From the NCBI GenBank assembly GCA_019359595.1, contig JAHHGZ010000056.1:1-43825 (forward strand): a DNA stretch of 43,825 nucleotides. Reading direction: 5' to 3'. Below, piece after piece: positions 22,169 through 29,779 of this stretch (within the stretch, counting starts at the first letter, position 1; each line of letters begins with the position of its first letter). The notes under the pieces were generated by a model. That model worked only from the letters and a program-made list of their open reading frames with translations. It searched no databases and was not told where the DNA came from. Made by a program: the position numbers and the translations under genes. The DNA comes from Cyanomargarita calcarea GSE-NOS-MK-12-04C. GTDB lineage: Bacteria > Cyanobacteriota > Cyanobacteriia > Cyanobacteriales > Nostocaceae.

Positions 22169-23626
22169 TCAATTCACAACCTTCGCTAGTCGCTGAACTC
22201 CCTCCTGAATTTGCTGCTCGTTAAGTTCGGAATAACCCAAAACAAACTCACCACCAGGGCTATTTTTTAAGTAATAGAGATTTGCAGCACCAACACCCAA
22301 ACCCAAAAGCGCTGCACGTTGGACTATTTCCTCATCGCTCAATGCCGTATCTATTTTTATCATTAAATGCATCCCGGCATTCTCACCAATAATTTTGACT
22401 CTCTCACCAAGATGAGATAATGACTGTACCAGCGATCGCCTGCGTTGGTCGTAGAGTGATCGCATCCGGCGGATATGACGTTCTAGGTGTCCTTCGTTGA
22501 TAAAATCTGTAAGGGCATACTGCTCCAATAAAGCTGATTGCCTATCGCAGAGCCATTTCGCACGGCTAAATACTTGTGTTAAATTGTGAGGCACTACCAA
22601 ATAACCCAGACGCAAAGCTGGGAAAAGTACCTTTGAGAATGTTCCAACATAGATGACTGAGTTGCCTTGGTCTAGTCCTTGCAATGCCGGAATGGGTCTT
22701 TCCCCATAACGATACTCGCTGTCATAGTCGTCCTCAATAATCATCGCACCTGATTTCTGCGCCCAAGCAAGTAGCTCTAACCTGCGTTTCAGGGACAATA
22801 ACGCTCCTGTGGGAAATTGGTGAGATGGGGTAACGTAGACGAGTTTAATGTTGGGAATTATACCTGTTGTTAGGTGGCTGACCATTGCCCCGGAAGAATC
22901 GACGGGTACTGGGAATAGACAGGCTCCAGCAGCCAAGAAAGCCCGTCTTGCCCCTAAATATCCAGGGTCTTCGATAGCAATCCAGTCACCTCTGTCAATC
23001 ACCAAGCGGGTAATTAAGTCTAGTGCTTGCTGGGAACCGCCGACAATGATGATTTGGTCTGGACTGCACTGTACTGCCCTTGAGCGAGATATATAGGAAG
23101 CGATCGCCTCTCGTAGAGGTTGATATCCCATCGAGTCGGTGGTGTAGTTAAGCACATCTGGATTGAAGCGGCAGTGGCGAGACAAGAGCTTGCGCCATAA
23201 GTAAGAAGGAAATTTATCCAGCGCTGGTCGTCCGTAGCTGAAGTTTATTTCTGCTGTCACATCTGGCAGCCGAAACATTGCACTATCTGTAAGGCTTGCA
23301 CCATAGGTTGATAGTGGTATTGATGAATTAGGTTTATGGGGTGTTGATTGGATGGGTATAGCGTTGTTGAGGTCATCAGGGAGTTGCTGACAGACAAAAG
23401 TACCCGATCCCAAAGTTGTATGAAGGTAACCTTCACTGAGGAGTTGCTCGTAACTTTGAGTAACAGTGCTGCGGGAAATACTGAGAAATTTGGAGAGCGA
23501 TCGCGTGGAAGGTAACTTTTGTCCTGGTGTTAATTTTCCTGACAAAATACGCGATCGGAGTTCGTCATAAAGTTGGCGATATAGAGGTAAGGCTGCTTGG
23601 GGGTCAAGGTTGATTGCGAAATCCAT
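22169..23626 (-). CDS. MocR/PdxR-type transcriptional regulator (GntR HTH fused to aminotransferase domain)
   Basis: A 485-residue chimeric regulator. Residues 10-75 are a GntR winged helix (ALPLYRQLYDELRSRILSGKLTPGQKLPSTRSLSKFLSISRSTVTQSYEQLLSEGYL). After a linker, residues about 110-485 form a fold-type I aminotransferase with IEDPGYLGARRAF, IIEDDYDSEYRYG and GTFSKVLFPALRLGYLV, whose Lys near 331 should hold PLP. MocR proteins use PLP as effector or cofactor; several control vitamin B6 genes. Here it is divergent from two pyridoxamine-phosphate-oxidase-like genes, which suggests they are its targets. Five 76-bp tandem repeats occupy the shared upstream region. Confidence 0.9.
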   Translation of the reverse strand: MDFAINLDPQAALPLYRQLYDELRSRILSGKLTPGQKLPSTRSLSKFLSISRSTVTQSYEQLLSEGYLHTTLGSGTFVCQQLPDDLNNAIPIQSTPHKPNSSIPLSTYGASLTDSAMFRLPDVTAEINFSYGRPALDKFPSYLWRKLLSRHCRFNPDVLNYTTDSMGYQPLREAIASYISRSRAVQCSPDQIIIVGGSQQALDLITRLVIDRGDWIAIEDPGYLGARRAFLAAGACLFPVPVDSSGAMVSHLTTGIIPNIKLVYVTPSHQFPTGALLSLKRRLELLAWAQKSGAMIIEDDYDSEYRYGERPIPALQGLDQGNSVIYVGTFSKVLFPALRLGYLVVPHNLTQVFSRAKWLCDRQSALLEQYALTDFINEGHLERHIRRMRSLYDQRRRSLVQSLSHLGERVKIIGENAGMHLMIKIDTALSDEEIVQRAALLGLGVGAANLYYLKNSPGGEFVLGYSELNEQQIQEGVQRLAKVVN

Positions 23627-23657
23627 GCTGGTTTGAACCGATAGCTGACACTTGTTG

Positions 23658-24037
23658 CACTTTCAGCCAAGGATTAAAATCCCTGTCTGATAGCTTAAGT
23701 CCACTTGAAGTGGACTGGGGATCGTATTTAGTCCACTTTCAGCCAAGGATTAAAATCCCTGTCTAATAGCTTAAGTCCACTGAAAGTGGACTGGGGATCG
23801 TATTTAGTCCACTTTCAGCCAAGGATTAAAATCCCTGTCTAATAGCTTAAGTCCACTGAAAGTGGACTGGGGATCGTATTTAGTCCACTTTCAGCCAAGG
23901 ATTAAAATCCCTGTCTGATAGCTTAAGTCCACTGAAAGTGGACTGGGGATCGTATTTAGTCCACTTTCAGCCAAGGATTAAAATCCCTGTCTAATAGCTT
24001 AAGTCCACTGAAAGTGGACTGGGGATCGTATTTAGTC
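23658..24037. repeat. Five-copy 76-bp tandem array with alternative hairpins
   Basis: Units start at 23658, 23734, 23810, 23886 and 23962, exactly 76 bp apart, nearly identical (unit 1 has TTGAAG for TGAAAG; a G/A varies in CTGTCTRATAG). Each has AGTCCACT-GAA-AGTGGACT (8-bp stem). The same CTGAAAGTGGACT segment can instead pair over 13 bp with AGTCCACTTTCAG at the start of the next unit, so the two folds exclude each other. A smaller GGAT-TAAA-ATCC stem lies between. There is no spacer variation, so it is not CRISPR. It lies between the divergent mocR and PPOX genes. Confidence 0.9.
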
Positions 24038-24083
24038 CACTTTCAGTGGACTTTCGCTATTAGCCCAGCACTTAAGTGCTGGG
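24034..24083. repeat. REP-like double palindrome closing the 76-bp array
   Basis: After unit 5 the sequence diverges into AGTCCACT-TTC-AGTGGACT (24034-24052) and CCCAGCACTTAAGTGCTGGG (24064-24083), a perfect 20-bp palindrome, joined by TTCGCTATTAG. Paired palindromes with a short joint are typical of REP-like dispersed repeats. Confidence 0.7.
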
Positions 24084-24170
24084 TGGACTGGTGTTTTCTT
24101 CTCAAAGTGGCACTTGTCTAGCTCCACTTTTCTTACTAATCTAGCGGTGCAGAGTTAAAAATCTCAAGCA

Positions 24171-24830
24171 ATGCAACCAGAAAATAATTTTACTCCCAGC
24201 CAGAGAAGTACTATCAAGCGTGTACCCAAGCGGGGAGACTATGAACGTAACACCATCTATCGAATTCTGGATGAAGGTTTAGTCTGTCATGTAGGCTTTG
24301 TGGCTAATGGACAGCCGTTTGTTATTCCCACAGCTTATGGAAGAGTTGACGATAAACTATACATTCACGGGTCACCTGCCAGTCGGATGCTGAAAACGCT
24401 GCAATCGGGGATTGAAGTATGCGTCACTGTGACTTTGCTGGATGGATTAGTACTGGCGCGATCGGCTTTCCATCATTCTATGAACTATCGGTCTGTAGTC
24501 GTATTTGGGACTGCAACGACTGTAGAAACTGCTGAAGAAAAACTAGAGGCCCTAAATGCTTTTGTTGAGCATGTCATTCCCCAGCGATCGCAGGAAGTAC
24601 GTCCACCCAATCGCAACGAGTTGACGGGAACTTTAGTGCTATCTTTACCTCTGGATGAAGCCTCTGCTAAGGTTCGCACAGGTGGCCCTATTGATGATGA
24701 AGCTGACTATGAATTACCTGTGTGGGCAGGAGAAATACCACTAAATTTGAGTGCTGCGGAACCTGTAAATGATTCACGTTTACCTTCATCGATTGAAGTA
24801 CCTACCTATGCCACTCAATATATGAGATAA
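24171..24830 (+). CDS. Pyridoxamine 5'-phosphate oxidase family (FMN-binding split-barrel) protein
   Basis: A 219-residue flavin-binding split-barrel protein. RVPKRGDYERNTIYRILDEGLVCHVGFVANGQPFVIPTAYGRVDDKLYIHGSPASRML (about 17-74) is characteristic of the group often annotated as pyridoxamine phosphate oxidase-related FMN-binding protein, with LDGLVLARSAFHHSMNYRSVVVFG completing the barrel. It is not the vitamin B6 enzyme PdxH by sequence pattern; relatives bind FMN and act as reductases or in antibiotic resistance. ATG 24171 lies 133 bp after the repeat array. The second split-barrel gene follows after 29 bp, so the two are probably one operon under the divergent MocR protein. Confidence 0.87.
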   Translation: MQPENNFTPSQRSTIKRVPKRGDYERNTIYRILDEGLVCHVGFVANGQPFVIPTAYGRVDDKLYIHGSPASRMLKTLQSGIEVCVTVTLLDGLVLARSAFHHSMNYRSVVVFGTATTVETAEEKLEALNAFVEHVIPQRSQEVRPPNRNELTGTLVLSLPLDEASAKVRTGGPIDDEADYELPVWAGEIPLNLSAAEPVNDSRLPSSIEVPTYATQYMR

Positions 24831-24859
24831 CAGTGAATCATTAGGTGAGAATATTAAGA

Positions 24860-25414
24860 ATGGCTAAACTTTTCGACTGTATCACTGAGCAACTGCAAGA
24901 CTTTATTGCCACTCAGCACCTTTTCTTTGTTGCGAGCGCACCTCTGAGTCCTACGGGTCACGTTAATATGTCTCCCAAAGGATTGGATAGTTTTCGCATC
25001 CTCTCCCCAAACCGGGTGGCTTACATCGATTTGACCGGTAGTGGCAATGAAACCTCAGCCCATCTCCAGGAAAATGGACGGATAACCTTTATGTTTTGCG
25101 CTTTTCAGGATAGCCCATCTATTCTGCGTCTCTACGGTAATGGATACACAATTCTACCGAACCATTCAGACTGGAATTCTCTTTACTCTCTGTTTCCCGA
25201 AATTCCTGGAACCCGTCAAATTATCGTAGCTGATATTGAGCGGGTGCAAACTTCCTGTGGTTTAGGCATACCACTGTATGAACATCAAAGCCAGCGACAG
25301 TCTTTAATAGAGTGGGCAGATAAAAAAGGTCAACAAGGAGTTCGAGACTATCAGCAGCAAAAAAATCTCGTTAGCATTGACGGTTTATCGACTCCACTGA
25401 GCAAGTTACTATAA
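24860..25414 (+). CDS. Second pyridoxamine 5'-phosphate oxidase family protein
   Basis: A 184-residue split-barrel flavoprotein of a different subgroup from its neighbour. LFDCITEQLQDFIATQHLFFVASAPLSPTGHVNMSPKGLDSFRIL (about 4-48) and YIDLTGSGNETSAHLQENGRITFMFCAFQDSPSILRLYGNG (about 54-94) mark it clearly; RVQTSCGLGIPLYEHQSQR follows. The frame opens at GTG 24845; ATG 24860 (MAKLFD) is preferred, with AGGTGA upstream. It shares strand and close spacing with the 24171 gene. Substrate unknown; such proteins bind FMN and sometimes F420-like or pyridoxal compounds. Confidence 0.87.
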   Translation: MAKLFDCITEQLQDFIATQHLFFVASAPLSPTGHVNMSPKGLDSFRILSPNRVAYIDLTGSGNETSAHLQENGRITFMFCAFQDSPSILRLYGNGYTILPNHSDWNSLYSLFPEIPGTRQIIVADIERVQTSCGLGIPLYEHQSQRQSLIEWADKKGQQGVRDYQQQKNLVSIDGLSTPLSKLL

Positions 25415-25441
25415 AAAATTAGATTCTAGCTGGAGATGTTT

Positions 25442-25954
25442 CTAAAGGATGGCGATCGCATTTAAGTAGGGCAAAAACGGCAAATCAGTTACACCTGGAT
25501 CGTATCCTAACTGACTGAGGAGGGCTGTCAGTTGTCCACGATGGTGGGTTTCGTGGTTAAACATATGTGTCACCAAAACCCACGCTGGTAAAATTCGTGT
25601 TTTTCCGTCTACCCCACTAGTGTATTGGAAAGGTTGGTTTAACCACTCAGGTGAAATATTTTTCGACCACTCTATAATTTGGGTATCCGTGAGTTCTTGC
25701 TGTTGGCGGAGTTCATCAAAATTTGTATATAACTCCTGTCCGATTTTAGCTACAAAAGGCTCTTTGATAAAACGTCCCATCCAGACTCTATCTCCAAAAA
25801 GCAGATGGTTCAAAGTCCCATGAATTGACTTAAAAAATGCTCCTACATCTTCCCTCCTTTTTTCATCTGGAATTAATGCACAAATGCCATAAAGCTTTTG
25901 ATTCATCCAATGGTTATACTCTGCCATTGTTTCGTAATAACTAGAGTTGTACAT
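25442..25954 (-). CDS. DinB family protein
   Basis: A 170-residue four-helix-bundle protein. His50 in TLNHLLFGDRVWMGRF and the HMFNHETHHRGQL segment (His134 and His138) form the three-histidine metal site of DinB/YfiT-like proteins. Some members are thiol-dependent transferases (bacillithiol or mycothiol S-transferases); others are damage-inducible with unknown role. The N-terminus MYNSSYYETMAEYNHWMNQKLYGI fits the family, so ATG 25954 is accepted. It is convergent with the split-barrel pair (27 bp gap) and upstream of nothing on its own strand within 90 bp except the GST gene. Confidence 0.9.
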   Translation of the reverse strand: MYNSSYYETMAEYNHWMNQKLYGICALIPDEKRREDVGAFFKSIHGTLNHLLFGDRVWMGRFIKEPFVAKIGQELYTNFDELRQQQELTDTQIIEWSKNISPEWLNQPFQYTSGVDGKTRILPAWVLVTHMFNHETHHRGQLTALLSQLGYDPGVTDLPFLPYLNAIAIL

Positions 25955-26048
25955 GATTTACCCCTACGTTCTGGTGCGGTTGATTTAAAAATTTTAGGTC
26001 TTTTGAGAGTTTAAATAGTAAGTCTCCTTTTCTCCTAAAACATTACCT

Positions 26049-26702
26049 TTATAACTCATACTTCGAGATGATTTCTTCCTCAACCTCAGCCGCTTTTAAC
26101 CATTGTTGCAATGCAGTTAATGCCATTAGAGCATCAACATAATTCCTGGCAATATTATCTAACTGCACACCATAGGTAACAAACCGCAAAGCAACTGGGG
26201 CAAACATAGCATCGGCAATTGTAAATTTACCAAATAACATATCGCCATCAGAACCAAATTTTTGCCGACATTCTCGCCAAATTGAGGCAATGCTATCAAT
26301 GTCTTCTTGCACTCCGATTGCCATCCCTTTTCCAGATAATCTAGCACGGCAATTCATCGTCATATGTTCCCGTAAATTTTGAAAGCCGGAGTGCATTTGG
26401 GCACTAATACAACGAGCTAATGTCCTTGGAGCTTTATCGTTTGGCCACCAATGTATATCAGGGAATTCCTCAGCTAAATATTCGCAAATAGCAAGAGAAT
26501 CCCATACTGTTTGATTTCCGTGTAATAGCACTGGGACTTTTCCTGAAGGAGAGTATTGACGAATTTTTGCTGAAGTTTCTGGTTGCCATAAAGGAATGCG
26601 AATTTCGTGGAATTCTAAACCAAATTGCTTCATTGCCAGCCAAGGACGAAGTGACCAAGATGAATAATTTTTGTTGCCAATTACAAGGGTTAATTTTGAC
26701 AT
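26049..26702 (-). CDS. Glutathione S-transferase family protein
   Basis: A 217-residue cytosolic GST. The N-terminal domain has VIGNKNYSSWSLRPWLAMKQFG (Ser active-site region about 13-16), YSPSGKVPVLLHG with the cis-proline and WDSLAICEYLAEEFP, the glutathione gamma-glutamyl motif. The helical domain spans about 90-210 and includes FGKFTIADAMFAPVALRF. Different subgroup from the GST at 8564, which lacks the WxPN-type loop (here HWWPNDKAPRTLARCISAQMHSGF). It starts at ATG 26702. The physiological substrate is unknown. Confidence 0.88.
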   Translation of the reverse strand: MSKLTLVIGNKNYSSWSLRPWLAMKQFGLEFHEIRIPLWQPETSAKIRQYSPSGKVPVLLHGNQTVWDSLAICEYLAEEFPDIHWWPNDKAPRTLARCISAQMHSGFQNLREHMTMNCRARLSGKGMAIGVQEDIDSIASIWRECRQKFGSDGDMLFGKFTIADAMFAPVALRFVTYGVQLDNIARNYVDALMALTALQQWLKAAEVEEEIISKYEL

Positions 26703-26817
26703 GAAATTGTTGTATCCTTGCGATTCTTCAATAACCCGCTCAACTCAGTTAAAACTGACTAAAATACAGACGATATTTATCAAGTTTTCACCAATTGTAA
26801 AACTTTTACAGGTTAGA

Positions 26818-27093
26818 CTACCTATATTTGTAAAGATATTCAATCCATGCCAGCACATCACTTTCAGAACCTGAACAAAAAGATTTGCCACTTGCAGGGT
26901 CGTAAACTTGCCAATAAGTATTACCTTGGCGATCGCTTTTTTGTACAACTTCTATTTCTTCAGGATTTGCGAATACCAGATTGACAAGTTTTGACCAAAG
27001 ATTCTGAATTTTTTGCAAAAAGTTTAGCTTATCTTTTGAACTAGCAGTTGTTACAGTCTCTTCTGATTTAAGATATCTAACTTCATTTCTCAT
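26818..27093 (-). CDS. Small conserved-looking cyanobacterial protein, unknown function
   Basis: A 91-residue soluble protein. The first 25 residues are polar; the middle helix KLNFLQKIQNLWSKLVNLVF leads into EEIEVVQKSDRQGNTYWQVYDPASGKSFCSGSESDVLAWIEYLYKYR, a beta-beta-alpha unit of the kind seen in several small cyanobacterial proteins (W-x-V-Y-D-P-x-S-G-K). I know no function. It starts at ATG 27093 and is divergent from the LysR gene, so it may be a LysR target. Confidence 0.7.
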   Translation of the reverse strand: MRNEVRYLKSEETVTTASSKDKLNFLQKIQNLWSKLVNLVFANPEEIEVVQKSDRQGNTYWQVYDPASGKSFCSGSESDVLAWIEYLYKYR

Positions 27094-27176
27094 ACAACAC
27101 TTCCTGAGACTTAATCAGTAACTAAGACTTTAACAAAGCCTGAATAATTAATCAAAAAATGCCGTGTATAGTATCT

Positions 27177-27191
27177 ATAAATGCGATTTAT
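27177..27191. promoter_or_regulatory. Candidate LysR-type T-N11-A box
   Basis: ATAAATGCGATTTAT is a 5+5 inverted repeat around TGCGA and fits the T-N11-A rule for LysR-type sites. It lies 90 bp upstream of the lysR start and 84 bp upstream of the divergent small gene. Position and form agree; the motif is short, so chance is possible. Confidence 0.4.
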
Positions 27192-27280
27192 GGATATAAA
27201 GAATAACTGATGCAAGCTTTCTGCAATAATCAAATCAACATTTATCTGTTAAACACTCAGACATCTACTCAGCACTTAGT

Positions 27281-28183
27281 ATGAAAATTTTCCAATTGAG
27301 AGCCGTAGTTGCAATAGCAGATTGTGGTAATTTTAGTGAAGCGGCTTTAAAGTTAGAACTTTCTCAGCCAGCAATTAGCCATGCGATCGCGACTCTAGAA
27401 GAAGAACTTGGTGTACCATTATTTGCTAGAGGTCGTCATGGTGCTGTACTGACACCAGCAGGAGAGCGGATCTTATATCATGCTCATCAAGCATTACAAC
27501 ATCTAGAGATGATGCAACGAGAGGCAAACCAGCATAAAGGGTTGCATGGTGGTCATGTAAGAATTGCGTGTTTTCGCAGTGTCGCTACTCATTTATTACC
27601 AAAAGCGATCGCGCAATTTCACTTTTCATTTCCAGAAGTTGCTGTCACAATCATAGAATGTCCCGCATTTCTGGATGTAGAAGATGTTTTGCGTGCAGGA
27701 CGTGCTGATATTGGCATTACTTGTTTACAAGGTGGTGATGAAGGTGATGAGTTTGACACTTGGGAAATCCTACGGGATGAATATGTTGCGTTGTTACCAC
27801 CAAACGCCAAAATAAGCGATAGGGAAATTACTTGGGAAGACATAGATAAGTATTCACCAGTGATGATACCTTCCACACCCTGCGGAGCTATTCTTCACAA
27901 TCACCTGAAAATCGTCGCACCTCTGATGAATACTACCACCGACATTCAGGAAGACTCAACCATTGTCAGTATGGTAAATCAAGGATTAAGAGCAGCTATT
28001 CTTCCTCGTTTAGCTGCAGTACCAATTCCTCAAAAAATGCAGGTTTGTAGTTTACCAATTCCTTTAGAAAGAGTGATTGGAATAGCAATATTATCTAGCG
28101 CTCTTCATGTCCAAGCAGTATTTAAATTTCTGGAAATCTTGCAAAAATTCGATTTTAAAACTTTAGCTGAATGTAGTCGTTAA
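27281..28183 (+). CDS. LysR family transcriptional regulator
   Basis: A 300-residue regulator. The winged helix at 1-60 reads MKIFQLRAVVAIADCGNFSEAALKLELSQPAISHAIATLEEELGVPLFARGRHGAVLT, textbook LysR. The effector domain (about 90-295) begins VRIACFRSVATHLLPKAIAQFHFSFPEVAVTI. It starts at ATG 27281. Likely sites are the dyad at 27177-27191 and the promoters of the divergent small gene and itself; the downstream cupin gene, 154 bp away, is a possible further target. The ligand is not predictable. Confidence 0.92.
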   Translation: MKIFQLRAVVAIADCGNFSEAALKLELSQPAISHAIATLEEELGVPLFARGRHGAVLTPAGERILYHAHQALQHLEMMQREANQHKGLHGGHVRIACFRSVATHLLPKAIAQFHFSFPEVAVTIIECPAFLDVEDVLRAGRADIGITCLQGGDEGDEFDTWEILRDEYVALLPPNAKISDREITWEDIDKYSPVMIPSTPCGAILHNHLKIVAPLMNTTTDIQEDSTIVSMVNQGLRAAILPRLAAVPIPQKMQVCSLPIPLERVIGIAILSSALHVQAVFKFLEILQKFDFKTLAECSR

Positions 28184-28337
28184 CCTAATTTTGTATTTTT
28201 GATTGAGTCCATAGCATTAATCTTTTTCATCTGCGTCTATCTGCGGTTAATTAATTTTTGTTTTGTTTGGTATTTTTGCAATAACTCTAATTACTATCAA
28301 CAAAAATACATCTTCATAAATTAGGAGATTTTTAATC

Positions 28338-28799
28338 GTGATTATCGACCCCCAAAATGTACCAAGTCGCACAACTTCCAATTACCCCGAGCAATTTAAA
28401 CATCTCATAGCAGGGCGAATAAAACAAGCCTTAGGAAATGCCGCAGGATTAAAAAATTTTGGTGTAAACTTAGTTACCCTTGCACCGGGAAGTTGTTCTG
28501 CTCTCAGACACTGGCATACTCGACAAGATGAATTTATTTATGTACTAGAAGGTGAAGTCACACTAATTACAAATGCAGGTTCTCAAATTCTCCAACCTGG
28601 AATGATCGTAGGTTTTCCAGCGAGTGAAGAGGATGGACATCAATTAGTAAATAAATCCCAACGTCCAGTGGTTTATTTAGAAGTTGGTGATAGAACTGTT
28701 GATGATGAAGTCAACTATCCAGATAATGATTTAATCGCTAAAGCAAGTCCATATGGTTGGATTTTTACGCATAAAGATGGCACTTTATACGAGAGATAG
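28338..28799 (+). CDS. Cupin domain-containing protein
   Basis: A 153-residue single-cupin beta-barrel protein. Cupin motif 1 appears as SALRHWHTRQDEFIYVLEGEVTL with His58, His60 and Glu65; motif 2 as GMIVGFPASEEDGHQLVN with His101, so a metal site is likely. The tail DRTVDDEVNYPDNDLIAKASPYGWIFTHKDGTLYER matches a cupin subgroup commonly annotated as sugar- or transcription-related. The start is GTG 28338 with AGGAGA about nine bases upstream. The next gene (GNAT fusion) begins 8 bp after the stop, so both are probably in one transcript. Confidence 0.87.
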   Translation: MIIDPQNVPSRTTSNYPEQFKHLIAGRIKQALGNAAGLKNFGVNLVTLAPGSCSALRHWHTRQDEFIYVLEGEVTLITNAGSQILQPGMIVGFPASEEDGHQLVNKSQRPVVYLEVGDRTVDDEVNYPDNDLIAKASPYGWIFTHKDGTLYER

Positions 28800-28807
28800 G
28801 AAATAAA

Positions 28808-29758
28808 ATGATAAACACAAATATTTCAATTAAAGATGCAGAGGACAGAGATATTTCTAGCATTATGAAATTAATCCATTTAAAAGCTGAGTTCGATGGT
28901 TGTCCGGAATTAGTGCAAGCAACACCAGAGAAACTAAAACAGGATTTATTTGGAGAGAAACCTCTTGGATTTGTTCTTTTAGCCGAAATTGCTGGGAATG
29001 CCATTGGCTTTGCTAGTTATCACTTTATTTATTCAACGTTTTTGGCAAAGCCTGGTATTTGGTTGGATGATTTATATGTCAAAGCTGAATATCGGAGTCA
29101 TGGAATTGGTGAAGCTCTGATCCAAAAATTATGCAAGATAGCAGAGGAAAAAGGCTGTGCTAGAATTGATTGGACTGTAGCAGTATCTAATGAACGTGGC
29201 ATCAAATTCTATGAAAGAATAGGTGCAAAAGTTAGACAAAAGACTAGGCTATGTCGCTTAGATGAAAAAGCTATTGCTAATAAAATATCTGACTGTAAAA
29301 TTATGTCAAATAACAGCATTCAAAATATTTATAACTTCCTGCAAATATCAGATTCAATTGCAACTTCTGGACAACCAACTATAGACCAATTTACGACAAT
29401 TAAAGAAGCTGGATATCAAATAGTCGTGAATCTGGCACTACCAGAATCACCAAATGCTTTACTAAATGAAAAGCAAATTGTCGAAGTTAAAAATATGCAA
29501 TATATCAACATTCCAGTAATTTGGGAAAATCCCACCATTGAGAATATTACAGAATTTTTCGATGTCCTAGAGACAAACCACGACAAAAAAATATTTGTCC
29601 ATTGTGCAGCAAACAAAAGAGTTTCAGCATTTATTTATCTTTATCGACTGATTCATCAAAGTATAAGTGAGGAAGAAGCCCGGAATGATTTACATAAACT
29701 TTGGGTTCCTAATGAAATCTGGCAAAAATTTATTCAGCAGGTAATTACCAATAATTAA
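28808..29758 (+). CDS. Fusion: GNAT acetyltransferase plus DUF442-like tyrosine-phosphatase domain
   Basis: A 316-residue two-domain protein. Residues 1-155 are a GNAT domain: WLDDLYVKAEYRSHGIGEALIQKLCKIA (Arg96, Gly99 and Gly101 of the acetyl-CoA loop) and AVSNERGIKFYERIGAK. Residues 165-316 are a cysteine-phosphatase-like domain: IYNFLQISDSIATSGQPTIDQF then VVNLAL, and KIFVHCAANKRVSAFIYLYR with Cys266 and Arg271 (C-x4-R, as in DUF442 proteins). The phosphatase part normally stands alone; the Met at 166 looks like the old start, but no Shine-Dalgarno precedes it. Fusion or lost stop between two adjacent genes is the likely history. It starts at ATG 28808, 8 bp after the cupin gene. Confidence 0.85.
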   Translation: MINTNISIKDAEDRDISSIMKLIHLKAEFDGCPELVQATPEKLKQDLFGEKPLGFVLLAEIAGNAIGFASYHFIYSTFLAKPGIWLDDLYVKAEYRSHGIGEALIQKLCKIAEEKGCARIDWTVAVSNERGIKFYERIGAKVRQKTRLCRLDEKAIANKISDCKIMSNNSIQNIYNFLQISDSIATSGQPTIDQFTTIKEAGYQIVVNLALPESPNALLNEKQIVEVKNMQYINIPVIWENPTIENITEFFDVLETNHDKKIFVHCAANKRVSAFIYLYRLIHQSISEEEARNDLHKLWVPNEIWQKFIQQVITNN

Positions 29759-29779
29759 TGAGTTTAAAACCGCAGATAA

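Noticed and set aside
23658-24037. CRISPR array
   Set aside because: Units are identical over their full 76 bp with no variable spacers, and no cas gene is present.
24034-24083. Rho-independent terminator for the region upstream of 24171
   Set aside because: The palindromes lie in the promoter region between divergent genes, lack a T-run, and fit a REP-like pair better.
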